DNA of 64,000 bases, taken from contig JAPLSJ010000030.1 of NCBI GenBank assembly GCA_026398695.1, forward strand, positions 1 through 64,000. Reading direction: 5' to 3'. Position numbers and translations under genes: made by a program. Each line of letters opens with the position of its first letter. Position 1 is the stretch's first letter. The notes under the pieces were generated by a model that searched no databases, was not told the origin of the DNA, and saw only the letters and a list, made by a program, of their open reading frames with translations. Shown here one piece after another: positions 9,284 to 19,873 of this stretch. This DNA comes from Arenimonas sp. GTDB lineage: Bacteria; Pseudomonadota; Gammaproteobacteria; Xanthomonadales; Xanthomonadaceae.

Positions 9284-10744
9284 ATGCGCGCGTCGTCCCT
9301 GCTTGTCCTGCTGTTTGGCGCCAGTACGCTGGTCTGTTCCCTTGGCGCCGAGGCGCGCCGCGTGCCGGCCAACGCCCAGAAGCTCTACGACACCCTCGGC
9401 CAGGCCAGCGAGCAGTACCGCGCCGGCGTGGACCTGCTGCGCAAGGGCGACACCGGCCCGGGCCGCGAGGCGATCCGGAAGGCCTCGGCCCAGCTGCTGG
9501 ACGCCGCCCGCCGCTGCGGCGACACCCGCGGCTGCGACACCGCGCGTTTCCTGGCGGCCTACGACGCCCTGGTGCAGCACGGCGCCGAGCTGGCCGCGGG
9601 CGGCGAAGGCTTCGCCGCCGGTGAGTCGGGCGTGCCGGGCAGCGGCGAGCGCTCGTGCGTGCTGGCCAACGTGCCCGAGGCGGGCCGTTCCATCGCCCTG
9701 CTCAAGGGCCGCGACCTGCGCGAGGTGATCGAACTCAACGAGCCGGTGAAGGCGGCCATGGCCGAGTGGCTCACCTGGATGCGCCCCAGCCTGATCACCA
9801 GCTGGGAGAACTACCAGCAGATGCGTTTCCTGATGTGGCCCGAGTACGAACAGGCGGGCCTGCCCGAAGCGCTGCTGTTCGGCATCCTGGCCAAGGAGTC
9901 CAACGGCCGCGTGCATGCGGTGTCGCGCGCCGGCGCCGCCGGCCCGATGCAGTTCATGCCGGCCACGGGCGCGCGCTTCGGCCTGGGCTGGCGCGACGGC
10001 TTCGACACCCGCTACGACCCGCAGCTGGCCGCGCGCGCCAGCGTGCTGTACTTCAACGAGCGCTTCGCCGAGCTCAACAACGACCTGGCCTTCGCGGTGG
10101 CGGCCTACAACGGCGGCGAAGGCCGCGCGCTCCGGCTCAAGCAGGCCTCCGGCGGCAAGGACTTCTGGGACCCGTCGGTGTATTCGCAGCTGCCGCCCGA
10201 GACGCGCGACTACGTGCCCTACGTGCTGGCCGCGGCCTGGCTGTTCCTGCATCCGGAGGACTACGGCCTGGAATTCCCGAAGGTGGACGGCGCGGCGACG
10301 GTGATGAAGCTGGCGGCGCCGGCGTCCATCTACCAGCTGGCGATCTGCCTGGGCGGGCCGCGCGAAGGCTTCTTCCGCCCGCTGCGCAACCTCAACCCGC
10401 GCCACGAGCCGCACACGCTGATGGCCGCGGGCACCGAGCTGCGCGTGCCGGTGGCCGTGCCGCCGCTGTACCGGGCGTCGTGCATCACCGGGCCACGCGC
10501 CGAACTGGCGGTGTCGCTGATGGCCGCCAGCAAGCCCACCGTGCCGGCCACGGCCACCCGCGCTCCGCAAAGCCCGGCGGTGGCCGGGCGCACCTACCGG
10601 GTGAAGTCGGGCGACACGCTCAGCTCCATCGCCCGTCGCCACGGCTGCGCCGGCCCGGACGAACTCGCCCGGTCCAACGGCCTGCGATCGCCCTACGTGA
10701 TCCGTTCCGGGCAGCGGCTGCAGCTCAAGGGCTGCAGGGGCTGA
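9284..10744 (+). CDS. Membrane-bound-type lytic murein transglycosylase with LysM domain (MltD-like)
   Basis: A 486-residue secreted cell-wall enzyme. It has an N-terminal signal peptide ending near LGAEA, a ~150-residue helical region, then a family 23 transglycosylase (SLT) domain with the catalytic Glu at residue 205 in AKESNGRV and the motifs AGPMQFMP and AYNGGEGR. A single LysM peptidoglycan-binding domain (YRVKSGDTLSSIARRHG) closes the protein. It cleaves the MurNAc-GlcNAc bond to form 1,6-anhydro-MurNAc, the substrate class that NagZ (also in this window) later processes. There is no lipobox Cys after the signal, unlike E. coli MltD. It ends 3 bases before the convergent fadB. Confidence 0.92.
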   Translation: MRASSLLVLLFGASTLVCSLGAEARRVPANAQKLYDTLGQASEQYRAGVDLLRKGDTGPGREAIRKASAQLLDAARRCGDTRGCDTARFLAAYDALVQHGAELAAGGEGFAAGESGVPGSGERSCVLANVPEAGRSIALLKGRDLREVIELNEPVKAAMAEWLTWMRPSLITSWENYQQMRFLMWPEYEQAGLPEALLFGILAKESNGRVHAVSRAGAAGPMQFMPATGARFGLGWRDGFDTRYDPQLAARASVLYFNERFAELNNDLAFAVAAYNGGEGRALRLKQASGGKDFWDPSVYSQLPPETRDYVPYVLAAAWLFLHPEDYGLEFPKVDGAATVMKLAAPASIYQLAICLGGPREGFFRPLRNLNPRHEPHTLMAAGTELRVPVAVPPLYRASCITGPRAELAVSLMAASKPTVPATATRAPQSPAVAGRTYRVKSGDTLSSIARRHGCAGPDELARSNGLRSPYVIRSGQRLQLKGCRG

Positions 10745-10747
10745 TCC

Positions 10748-12778
10748 TCACAGGCCGTCCCAGCCCGCGCGCGGCTTGAAGCGGCCGCCGTAGCGGTTGG
10801 CCAGCACGTCCAGGCGCGCCTTGAGCTTGTCGGCGCCCACGGCCTTGATGTGCTGCATCGGGCCGCCGCGGAACGGTGCGAAGCCGGTGCCGAAGATCAC
10901 GCCCGCGTCCAGCAGGTCGGCGTCGGCCACCACGCCGTCGTGCAGGCACGACACCGCTTCGTTGAGCAGCGGCAGGATCAGGCGGTCTTCGAGGTCTTCG
11001 GGCGCCTGGTAGTCCTTGGGCACCTCGGGCTTGATGGCGCGGCCGTTTTCCCACTTGTACAGGCCCTGGCCGTCCTTCTTGCCGCGCTTGCCTTCCTCGA
11101 CCTTGAACGCGTCGGGCAGGGCCTGGCCGTGGAAGTCGGCCATGATCTTGCCGACGCTGGCCGCGACGTCCAGGCCCACGGTGTCCACCAGCTCGATCGG
11201 GCCCATGGGCATGCCGAACTTCAGCGCCACCTTGTCGATCACCGGGCCGGGGATGCCTTCCGAGAACGCGATGATGGCTTCCTGCATGTACGGCGCCAGG
11301 ATGCGGTTGACCAGGAAGCCCGGCGTGCCGGCCACCGGCACCGGCAGCTTGTCGATGGATTTGCAGAACGCGGCGAGGCGGCGCTCGGTTTCCGGGTCCA
11401 GCTGGTCGTGGCGCACGATTTCCACCAGCGGCATCAGCGCCACCGGGTTGAAGTAGTGCAGGCCGGCGAAGCGCGACGGGTCCTTGCGGCCCGCGCGCAG
11501 GTCGGTGAGCGGGATGGACGAGGTGTTGGACACCAGGATCGCGCCCGGCTTGAGCGTCTGCTCGACCCGGGCGAACAGCGCCTGCTTGGCCTCGAGGTTT
11601 TCGAAGATGGCTTCGATCACCAGGTCGGCGTCGGCCACGCCGGCGCCCTCGACGTCGGCCGTGAGGCGGGCCGTCGTGGCGGCGCGCTTGGCCTCGTCCT
11701 TCACCTTCTTGGCAAACAGCGCGGTGGCCCGGTCCATGGCCGGCTGGATGTACTTCATCTCGCGGTCCTGCAGCGTGACCTCGAAGCCGCGCAGTGCACA
11801 CCACGCGGCGATGTCGCCGCCCATCACGCCGGCGCCGACCACGTGCACCTTCTTGATGCCGTGGTCTTTCCCGCCCAGGCCCTTGAGCCGGTCCATCAGG
11901 AAGAACACGCGCACCAGGTTGTGCGCGGTGGGCGTGCCGGCCAGCTTCACCACCGACTTGGCTTCGGCCTTGAGCGCGGCGTGCACCGGCAGGCCGCCGC
12001 TGCGGCGCCAGGTCTCGATCAGCACGAACGGCGCGGGGTAGTGTTCCTTGCGCGCCTTGCGGGCGACCTGCTTGGCCATCTGCGGCGCCAGCACGGCGCG
12101 CGCCAGGCCGGTGTTGGTGGCCCAGGCCAGGAAACGCTGCTTGAACGGGCGCTTCATTCCGCGCTGCGCCAGCTTCACGGCTTCCTCGAGCAGCACGTCG
12201 CGCTCGACCACGCGGTCCACCAGGCCCATCGCCTTGGCCGCCGAGGCCGACAGGCTGCGGCCGGTGAGCATCAGGTCCATCGCGGCGGGAGCGCCGACCA
12301 GGCGCGGCGCACGCACGCTGCCGCCCCAGCCCGGGTAGATGCCGAGCTTGATCTCGGGCAGGCCGATGCGGGTTTTTTCATCGCGGCTGGCGATGCGGTA
12401 GCGGCAGGCCAGGGCGATTTCGGTGCCGCCGCCCATGCAGTGGCCGTGGATCGCGGCCACGGTGGGGCAGCGCAGTTCGGCCAGCTTCTGGAAAGCGAGC
12501 TGGCCGCGGCGGATCCAGTCCTCGACCAGGCCCTTGGCGGCGATTTCCTCGAAGCCCTTGATGTCGGCGCCGGGGATGAAGCCCGCTTCCTTGCCGGAGC
12601 GGATGACGATGCCCTTGGGCAATTCCATGGCGATGCGCTCGATCATGGCTTCGAGCTCGTCGAGCACGCCGCGGGACAGGGCGTTCACGCCCTGGTCGGC
12701 GCGGTCCAGGGTCAGCACCAGGATGCCGTCGGGGCGGCGGTCGGCCTGCCAATGGGCGAGGCGAAGTCCGTCGAACAT
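10748..12778 (-). CDS. fadB: Fatty acid oxidation complex subunit alpha (enoyl-CoA hydratase / 3-hydroxyacyl-CoA dehydrogenase)
   Basis: A bifunctional beta-oxidation enzyme of about 676 residues. The N-terminal crotonase domain has IHGHCMGGGTEIALACRYR with the oxyanion-hole glycines. The central Rossmann domain begins VHVVGAGVMGGDIAAWCA, and the dehydrogenase part carries SNTSSIPLTDL and FAGLHYFNPVALMPLVEI. I prefer the ATG at 12778 (MFDGLRLAHW); the tracked ORF uses an in-frame ATG 12 bases earlier and neither has a clear ribosome-binding site. The partner thiolase gene fadA is not within the window. It could equally be named FadJ; the size and layout fit both. Confidence 0.93.
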   Translation of the reverse strand: MFDGLRLAHWQADRRPDGILVLTLDRADQGVNALSRGVLDELEAMIERIAMELPKGIVIRSGKEAGFIPGADIKGFEEIAAKGLVEDWIRRGQLAFQKLAELRCPTVAAIHGHCMGGGTEIALACRYRIASRDEKTRIGLPEIKLGIYPGWGGSVRAPRLVGAPAAMDLMLTGRSLSASAAKAMGLVDRVVERDVLLEEAVKLAQRGMKRPFKQRFLAWATNTGLARAVLAPQMAKQVARKARKEHYPAPFVLIETWRRSGGLPVHAALKAEAKSVVKLAGTPTAHNLVRVFFLMDRLKGLGGKDHGIKKVHVVGAGVMGGDIAAWCALRGFEVTLQDREMKYIQPAMDRATALFAKKVKDEAKRAATTARLTADVEGAGVADADLVIEAIFENLEAKQALFARVEQTLKPGAILVSNTSSIPLTDLRAGRKDPSRFAGLHYFNPVALMPLVEIVRHDQLDPETERRLAAFCKSIDKLPVPVAGTPGFLVNRILAPYMQEAIIAFSEGIPGPVIDKVALKFGMPMGPIELVDTVGLDVAASVGKIMADFHGQALPDAFKVEEGKRGKKDGQGLYKWENGRAIKPEVPKDYQAPEDLEDRLILPLLNEAVSCLHDGVVADADLLDAGVIFGTGFAPFRGGPMQHIKAVGADKLKARLDVLANRYGGRFKPRAGWDGL

Positions 12779-12866
12779 GGCGGTCACCATACGTTGGGGT
12801 AGGGAAGGGAGGACGTATCATCGGGGCAGGACCCCGGGGGGTCAACGCCGGGATTTTCCGGCGAGT

Positions 12867-12893
12867 GAACTTTCCCCGGCGGCGGATGTCCAT
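12867..12893 (+). promoter_or_regulatory. Candidate RpoE-type autoregulatory promoter
   Basis: GAACTT at 12867-12872 matches the sigma-E -35 (GGAACTT) and is followed after 16 bases by TCCAT, a partial match to the sigma-E -10. It lies 37 bases before the rpoE start. Autoregulation of rpoE is known in many gammaproteobacteria; here it rests on this motif alone. Confidence 0.4.
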
Positions 12894-12929
12894 GTAGCGG
12901 CCCGGATGGCCGCAGGAGCAGCGGCCCGG

Positions 12930-13523
12930 ATGGGCGACGATCAACTGGACCTGGATCTGGTCAAGCGTGTGCAGGCTGGCGACAACTCGGCGTTCGACCT
13001 GCTGGTGCGAAAGTACCAGCACCGGATCGGCGCGGTGGTGTACCGGTTCGTGCCCGACCATGCCGAGAGCCAGGACGTCACCCAGGAAGCCTTCATCCGC
13101 GCGTACCGCGCGATGGGGAACTTCCGCGGGGATTCGCAGTTCTATACGTGGCTTTACCGGATCGCCGTGAACACCGCCAAGAACCACCTGGTCGCCATGA
13201 AGCGCCGCCCGCCCACGGCGGACATCGCCGCCGAAGACGCCGAGCACCACGCCGGGGCCGGGCGCCTTCACGACCACGACACGCCCGAGCACCAGCTGCT
13301 GCGCCAGGAAATCGAACGCACGGTCAGCGACACCGTCGCCGCCCTGCCCGAGGACCTGCGACAGGCCATCACCCTGCGCGAGGTGGACGGCCGCAGCTAC
13401 GAAGAGATCGCGCAGTTGATGCAGTGCCCGATCGGCACGGTGCGGTCGCGGATCTTCCGCGCCCGCGAGGCGATCGACCGGCAGCTGCGCCCCCTGATGG
13501 ACAACGAGCGAGTGCGACCATGA
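12930..13523 (+). CDS. rpoE: RNA polymerase sigma factor RpoE (envelope stress)
   Basis: An ECF sigma factor of 197 residues. Region 2 has FDLLVRKYQHRIGAVVYRF and DVTQEAFIRAYRAMGNFRGDSQFYTWLYRIA; region 4 has LPEDLRQAITLREVDGRSYEEIAQLM and GTVRSRIFRAREAID. These are the sequences of the RpoE/AlgU group. I start at ATG 12930 (MGDDQLDLDL), which has AGGAG 11 bases upstream; another ATG at 12906 is possible, and the tracked ORF start at 12423 is a shadow of fadB. The anti-sigma gene overlaps its stop codon (ATGA), and rseC and degP follow, so the product very likely controls periplasmic stress genes including this operon. Confidence 0.95.
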   Translation: MGDDQLDLDLVKRVQAGDNSAFDLLVRKYQHRIGAVVYRFVPDHAESQDVTQEAFIRAYRAMGNFRGDSQFYTWLYRIAVNTAKNHLVAMKRRPPTADIAAEDAEHHAGAGRLHDHDTPEHQLLRQEIERTVSDTVAALPEDLRQAITLREVDGRSYEEIAQLMQCPIGTVRSRIFRAREAIDRQLRPLMDNERVRP

Positions 13524-14137
13524 CCGCCATCGACCCCCAGCTCCTCGAGCAACTCAGCGCCTGGATGGACGGCGAACTGCCGGCCGACGAGGCGCGCTTC
13601 CTGCAGCGCCGCCTGCGCAACGACGTGGCCCTCCGCGAGCAGTGGGAGCGCTGGCAGCTGGCCTCCGCCTGCCTGCAGTCCACGCCCGTGCGCGTGATGG
13701 ACGCGGGCCTGGTGGGCCGGGTGTCCGCGGGCATCGCCCAGGCGGCCAACGATTCGCCGGCAGCGCGGCCCCGGTTCGCGTGGCTGGCCTCGGCCGCCGC
13801 GCTGGTGCTTGCGGTGGCGCTGCTGCCCAGGATGGTGGCGATGGACCCGGCGCGTCCGGTGGCGCCGCCTGCCGTGGCGTCGGCCCCGGCCTTGCCCCAG
13901 GTGTCGCCCACGCCCGACGTCGCGGCGCTGCCCGCTCCGCCGATGTCGCCGCTGCCGTCGGTGCGCGATTTCCCGCTTGTCGACAACGGCGGCAAGGCCT
14001 GGCCGCGTTCGCCGCTGCTGGCCGACCCGCTGGCGCGCGACGGGCTGCTGATCCGCAGCGGCGGGCCGCTGCTGCCGATGCGCGGCAGCGAGCCGGCGCC
14101 GCCGAGCGCGCGCGAAGGCGAAGCGGACGCCGAATGA
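13520..14137 (+). CDS. rseA: Sigma-E anti-sigma factor RseA (MucA-like)
   Basis: A 205-residue single-span membrane protein. The cytoplasmic N-terminal domain (QLSAWMDGELPADEARFL, RNDVALREQWERWQL) is the RseA/MucA sigma-binding domain. A membrane segment spans about residues 86-103, and the periplasmic part is Pro/Ala-rich. By family knowledge it holds RpoE inactive until regulated proteolysis by DegS/RseP releases it. Its ATG overlaps the rpoE stop by 4 bases, so the two are made in step. No RseB gene, the usual periplasmic guard of RseA, follows. Confidence 0.9.
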   Translation: MTAIDPQLLEQLSAWMDGELPADEARFLQRRLRNDVALREQWERWQLASACLQSTPVRVMDAGLVGRVSAGIAQAANDSPAARPRFAWLASAAALVLAVALLPRMVAMDPARPVAPPAVASAPALPQVSPTPDVAALPAPPMSPLPSVRDFPLVDNGGKAWPRSPLLADPLARDGLLIRSGGPLLPMRGSEPAPPSAREGEADAE

Positions 14138-14173
14138 TGCACATCGCCATGCCGGCGCCCGCCGCGGGGCACC

Positions 14174-14626
14174 GTGGCTGAGCGCGACGTCGAAGTGAGC
14201 GCCAACGACGCCGGCCAGCTGCGCCTTCGCCTGTTGGGCAGCGCCTGCGACGGCTGCGCGGGCGGCTGCGCCGGTCGCTGCAACCTGTTCGCCACCGACC
14301 AGGCCGGTGAATTCGCCATGGCCGCGCCGCCGGGCCTGCCGGTAGTCCCTGGCGAGCGCCTGCGCCTTTGCCTTGACGATGCCAGCCTGCGCCGCGCCGC
14401 CTGGCGGGGTTACGGGCTCGCCTGGCTGGGCCTGCTGGCGGGCGCGGGCCTGGGCTTCGGAGTCGGCCAACTGTGGGGCCGCCATGGCGACGTGCTGACC
14501 CTGGTGGGCCTGCTGGCCGGAACCTTCGCGGCCGTGCAATCGTCCAAACGCCACTTGCCCGAATCGCGCCTGCAGCGGCCGGGCACCCCGTCTTCCACTG
14601 TCCCAAGCCCGAGTGATCGCCCATGA
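14174..14626 (+). CDS. rseC: RseC/MucC-like membrane protein
   Basis: A 150-residue protein starting at GTG 14174. It has a short N-terminal cytoplasmic part with a Cys cluster (ACDGCAGGCAGRC), then two membrane segments (YGLAWLGLLAGAGLGFGVG and VLTLVGLLAGTFAAV), and a polar Pro/Ser tail. This layout matches RseC/MucC, encoded in rpoE operons and, in some bacteria, linked to reduction of the SoxR iron-sulfur cluster. The Cys-rich stretch is the best direct evidence. Its end overlaps the degP start by 4 bases (ATGA). Its regulatory effect cannot be read from the sequence. Confidence 0.8.
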   Translation: MAERDVEVSANDAGQLRLRLLGSACDGCAGGCAGRCNLFATDQAGEFAMAAPPGLPVVPGERLRLCLDDASLRRAAWRGYGLAWLGLLAGAGLGFGVGQLWGRHGDVLTLVGLLAGTFAAVQSSKRHLPESRLQRPGTPSSTVPSPSDRP

Positions 14627-16071
14627 CACCGACCTCCATCCGCGCCGCCGCCCTCGCCATCGCGCTGCTGGTGCCCGCCGTGCACGCGCAGGCGCCCTCG
14701 GTGGCGGAGGCCCCGCTGGTGAGCCTTCCCGACTTCACCCAGTTGGTGGAAAGAGCCGGGCCGGCCGTGGTCAACATCGAAGCCACCAGCGGCGCCCAGG
14801 TGGTGGCGGGCGACGAGCCGGCCCAGGGCGCCGAGCCACAGCCCGAGGAGGTGCCGGAGATCTTCCGCCGGTTCTTCGGCCAGCCGGGCCAGCCCGGCGG
14901 CCCCGGCCCGCGCGGCGGCGTGTCCCAGGGCACGGGCTTCCTGATTTCCCAGGATGGTTACGTGCTCACCAACCACCACGTGGTGGCGGGTGCGGACGAG
15001 ATCGTGGTGAAGCTCGACGACCGCAATGAACTCAAGGCCAGGCTGGTGGGCAGCGATCCGCTCTCGGACATCGCCCTGCTCAAGGTCGAAGGCAAGGGGC
15101 TGCCGGTGCTGCGCATCGGTGATTCACGCAACCTCAAGCCGGGCCAGTGGGTGGTGGCGATCGGCTCCCCGTTCGGCTTCGACCATTCGGTGACGGCGGG
15201 CGTGGTGAGCGGCGTGGGACGCCGCAGCCTCGACCCCAGCCAGCAGTACGTGCCCTTCATCCAGACCGACGTGGCCATCAACCGCGGCAACTCCGGCGGC
15301 CCGCTGCTCAATACCCGCGGCGAAGTGGTGGGCGTGAATTCGCAGATCTTCTCCAACTCCGGCGGCTACATGGGCGTGAGCTTCGCCATTCCGATCGAAG
15401 TGGCCATGAACGCGGTGCGCCAGCTGCGCGACACCGGCAAGGTCGTGCGCGGCCAGCTGGGCGTGCGCATCCAGGACGTGACGCGGGAGCGCCTGGCCGA
15501 GCTGGGGCTGGACCGCCCGGCCGGCGCCTTCGTGGACTCGGTGGAGAACGGCAGCGCCGCCGCGCGCGCCGGCATCCGCCCCGGCGACGTGATCACCGGC
15601 TTCAACGGCCGCGCCATCGGCCGCGCGGCCGACCTGCCGCCCCTGGTGGGCGTGATGCCGCCGGGCAGCCGCGCCACGGTCGGGCTCATCCGCAACCGCA
15701 AGCCGCTGGACGTGGTGGTCACCCTGTCCGCGCTGGATGCGGCGTCGCTGCAGGCCAACGGGCCTGCGGCGCCGGCCGCGCCTGCGGCGGGCAATCCGCT
15801 GGGCGTGGTGGTGGAACCCCTGGACGCCGCCGCCCGGGCCGAACGGGGCCTGCCGGCCGGCGAAGGCGTGCTGGTGAGCCGGGTGGTGGGCCTGGCCGCG
15901 CGCCGCGCCGGGCTGGCGCCGGGCGACGTCATCCTGCAGGTGGGCCGCGCCAGCGTGGGCTCGGTGGCCGGTTTCGACGCCGCCGTGGCCGGGTTCAAGC
16001 CCGGTGACGAGGTGCGCCTGCTGGTGCGCAACGCCCGCAGCACGGGCTTCGTGACCTTCACGCTGCGCTGA
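14623..16071 (+). CDS. Periplasmic serine protease of the Do family (DegP/MucD)
   Basis: A 482-residue DegP/MucD-type periplasmic protease-chaperone. It has a signal peptide ending VPAVHAQA, a trypsin-like domain with the catalytic triad His (LTNHHVVAGA), Asp (SDPLSDIALLKV) and Ser (INRGNSGGPLLN), then two PDZ domains, each with an ARAGIRPGDVI or ARRAGLAPGDVIL signature. It degrades or refolds misfolded periplasmic proteins. Placement as the fourth gene after rpoE-rseA-rseC is like the mucD position in Pseudomonas and the rpoE-rseA-mucD cluster described in Xanthomonas. It is probably a member of the RpoE regulon. Confidence 0.95.
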   Translation: MTPTSIRAAALAIALLVPAVHAQAPSVAEAPLVSLPDFTQLVERAGPAVVNIEATSGAQVVAGDEPAQGAEPQPEEVPEIFRRFFGQPGQPGGPGPRGGVSQGTGFLISQDGYVLTNHHVVAGADEIVVKLDDRNELKARLVGSDPLSDIALLKVEGKGLPVLRIGDSRNLKPGQWVVAIGSPFGFDHSVTAGVVSGVGRRSLDPSQQYVPFIQTDVAINRGNSGGPLLNTRGEVVGVNSQIFSNSGGYMGVSFAIPIEVAMNAVRQLRDTGKVVRGQLGVRIQDVTRERLAELGLDRPAGAFVDSVENGSAAARAGIRPGDVITGFNGRAIGRAADLPPLVGVMPPGSRATVGLIRNRKPLDVVVTLSALDAASLQANGPAAPAAPAAGNPLGVVVEPLDAAARAERGLPAGEGVLVSRVVGLAARRAGLAPGDVILQVGRASVGSVAGFDAAVAGFKPGDEVRLLVRNARSTGFVTFTLR

Positions 16072-16133
16072 GGCGCCCGCGGGCATCGCCCGCCCCGGTT
16101 CGTCGATGACGGGCCGGGGCAGGGGGGCTGTGC

Positions 16134-16139
16134 GATAAT
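16134..16139 (+). promoter_or_regulatory. Candidate extended -10 element of lepA
   Basis: TGCGATAATC occurs 20 bases before the lepA start, giving GATAAT with a TG three bases ahead of it (extended -10). The -35 position is GC-rich with no TTGACA match. The identical 10-mer appears in front of tRNA-Arg on the minus strand. Confidence 0.45.
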
Positions 16140-16159
16140 CGACGGTTTACAGCTTCGCA

Positions 16160-17971
<1,812 letters not shown>

Positions 17972-18000
17972 GCGGCCCCCGCCGCGAGGACTCCGTACGC

Positions 18001-18819
18001 GTGAAAATCGATCTTGCCCTCATCCTGACTGCACTGGCCGCTCTCACCGGCCTGGTCTGGCTGCTCGACAGCCTGCTGTTCGCCCGCAAGCGCAAGCTGA
18101 TGCAGGGGGAGGGCGAAGACGTGGTGGACCCGGTGGTCGTGGAGTACGCCAAGTCGCTCTTCCCCATCATCTTCCTGGTGCTGGGCCTGCGCAGCTTCGT
18201 CGCCGAGCCCTTCCGCATCCCGTCGTCCTCGATGATGCCGACCCTGCTGGTGGGCGACTTCATCCTGGTCAACAAGTTCAGCTACGGCCTGCGGCTGCCG
18301 GTGCTCAACAACAAGGTCGTGTCGCTGGGTGAGCCCGAGCGTGGCGACGTGGTGGTGTTCCGCTACCCGGGCATGGGCAGCGAAGACCCGCTCAAGGGCC
18401 AGGACTACATCAAGCGCGTGGTTGGCCTGCCGGGCGACCGGATCTCGTTCTCCAACCAGACGCTGTACATCAACGACGAAGCCGTGGCCAAGCGCCCGGT
18501 GGGTGCCTATGTCGGGACCGGCAAGGGGCGGGAAATGACCGGCGCCACGCTGCTGGAGAACCAGCTGCCCGGCCAGGCCCACCAGATCCTGCAGGCCTCG
18601 CCCTACGGCGACATGAAGCTGCAGGGCAACTGGACGGTGCCCGAGGGCAGCTATTTCGTGATGGGCGACAACCGGGACCACAGTTCCGACAGCCGCGTCT
18701 GGGGCTTCGTGCCCGAGGACGCCCTGGTGGGCAAGGCGTTCCTGGTCTGGCTCAACTGCGAGGGCTGGTTCTGCAGCGGGGCGTTTGACTACACCCGGAT
18801 TGGCGATACCATCCGCTGA
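18001..18819 (+). CDS. lepB: Signal peptidase I
   Basis: A 272-residue inner-membrane peptidase that removes signal peptides from exported proteins. It has two N-terminal membrane segments (about residues 4-24 and 53-70), the catalytic Ser in IPSSSMMPTL and the general-base Lys in DYIKRVVGLPGDR, then GDNRDHSSDSR. The tracked ORF starts far upstream because the lepA shadow frame stays open; the real start is the GTG at 18001 (MKIDLALILT) just after lepA. Its substrates in this window include the two S8 peptidases and DegP. Confidence 0.95.
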   Translation: MKIDLALILTALAALTGLVWLLDSLLFARKRKLMQGEGEDVVDPVVVEYAKSLFPIIFLVLGLRSFVAEPFRIPSSSMMPTLLVGDFILVNKFSYGLRLPVLNNKVVSLGEPERGDVVVFRYPGMGSEDPLKGQDYIKRVVGLPGDRISFSNQTLYINDEAVAKRPVGAYVGTGKGREMTGATLLENQLPGQAHQILQASPYGDMKLQGNWTVPEGSYFVMGDNRDHSSDSRVWGFVPEDALVGKAFLVWLNCEGWFCSGAFDYTRIGDTIR

Positions 18820-18843
18820 ACGTTCAACCAAGGGGAAAAGGCA

Positions 18844-19224
18844 ATGGAACGCAAGCAGAAAGGCATCACGCTGATGAGTTTCCTCATCGTGCTGGTCGTC
18901 CTGGGCTTTTTCGCCCTGATGGCGATGAAGCTCTTCCCGATGTACAGCGAGTACAACAACCTCAAGGGCGCGATGAATGAATTCGCCGCCACGCCCAACG
19001 CCGCCAGCATGACCCCGCAGCAGATCTTCGCCAGCCTCGAGAGGCGGTTCGACGTCGCCTATGTCTCGAGCGTCGGCAAGGAACACATCAAGGTGATCCG
19101 CGCGGGTCGCGGCGCCCAGCTCAACGTGACCTACGAGGTCCGTCGCGAGCTGTTCGCCAACCTCGACGTCGTCGGCAAGTTCAACTACACCGTCGAGCTC
19201 AACGGCACGGCTTCGGGTGGCTGA
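18844..19224 (+). CDS. DUF4845 membrane protein
   Basis: A 126-residue protein with a short basic N-terminus ([11 protein letters not shown]), one membrane helix at about residues 11-32 and a periplasmic domain with [13 protein letters not shown] and [18 protein letters not shown]. The N-terminus looks like a type IV pilin leader, but the Gly-Ile-Thr-Leu-Met segment lacks the typical Glu at +5, so I do not call it a pilin. DUF4845 proteins are regularly encoded between lepB and rnc in gamma- and betaproteobacteria. The function is unknown. AAGGGG lies 13 bases ahead of the start. Confidence 0.9.
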   Translation: MERKQKGITLMSFLIVLVVLGFFALMAMKLFPMYSEYNNLKGAMNEFAATPNAASMTPQQIFASLERRFDVAYVSSVGKEHIKVIRAGRGAQLNVTYEVRRELFANLDVVGKFNYTVELNGTASGG

Positions 19225-19873
19225 CAGGATCGCGCACCGTTTCGGGACGCCTGAACTGCTGCGCACTGCCCTCAGGCACCGCAGCGCCGGGACGCCCAAC
19301 AACGAGCGACTGGAATTCCTTGGCGACGCACTGGTCAACCTGGTCGTCGCCGAGGCGCTGCACGAACGCTGGCCCAAGGCCGACGAAGGCACGCTGACCC
19401 GGGCCCGCGCCAGCCTGGTGCGGGAATCCGCGCTGGCCGAGCTGGCGCGCCAGCTGGAGCTGGGCCCCCGCATCGAATTGGGGCCGGGCGAAATGAAGAG
19501 CGGCGGCCACCGCCGCGACTCCATCCTCGCCGACGCGCTTGAAGCGGTCGTGGCCGCCATCCACCTCGACGCCGGCTTTGAAACCTGCCGCAGCGTGGTG
19601 ATGCCCTGGTTCGAGCCGATGATCGCCGAGCTGCCGACCGGCAAGGCCGACAAGGACCCCAAGACCCGCCTGCAGGAATGGCTGCAGGGCCGCCAGCTGC
19701 CGCGGCCCACCTATCGCCTGGTCGAATCGCGCGGCGACGACCATGCCCGCATCTTCCTGGTCAGCTGCGAGACCACCGACCCCATCCACGCCGAGCTGGC
19801 CGAGGCCGCCTCGCTGCGCGTCGCCGAACAGCTGGCGGCCGAACGCCTGCTGGCGAAACTGGAGAAGAAGTGA
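19217..19873 (+). CDS. rnc: Ribonuclease III
   Basis: A 218-residue double-strand-specific endoribonuclease used in rRNA processing. The signature [16 protein letters not shown] carries the metal-binding acidic residues, a second catalytic region has [18 protein letters not shown], and a double-stranded RNA-binding domain follows ([22 protein letters not shown]). The GTG start lies inside the end of the DUF4845 gene (8-base overlap), so initiation is probably coupled. It overlaps era by 4 bases. RNase III and Era together act on small-subunit ribosome assembly. Confidence 0.96.
   Translation: MADRIAHRFGTPELLRTALRHRSAGTPNNERLEFLGDALVNLVVAEALHERWPKADEGTLTRARASLVRESALAELARQLELGPRIELGPGEMKSGGHRRDSILADALEAVVAAIHLDAGFETCRSVVMPWFEPMIAELPTGKADKDPKTRLQEWLQGRQLPRPTYRLVESRGDDHARIFLVSCETTDPIHAELAEAASLRVAEQLAAERLLAKLEKK

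Noticed and set aside
18844-19224. DUF4845 protein as a type IV pilin
   Set aside because: The N-terminus has a pilin-like KGITLM but no Glu at position 5 of the mature form, and the operon context is lepB-rnc.
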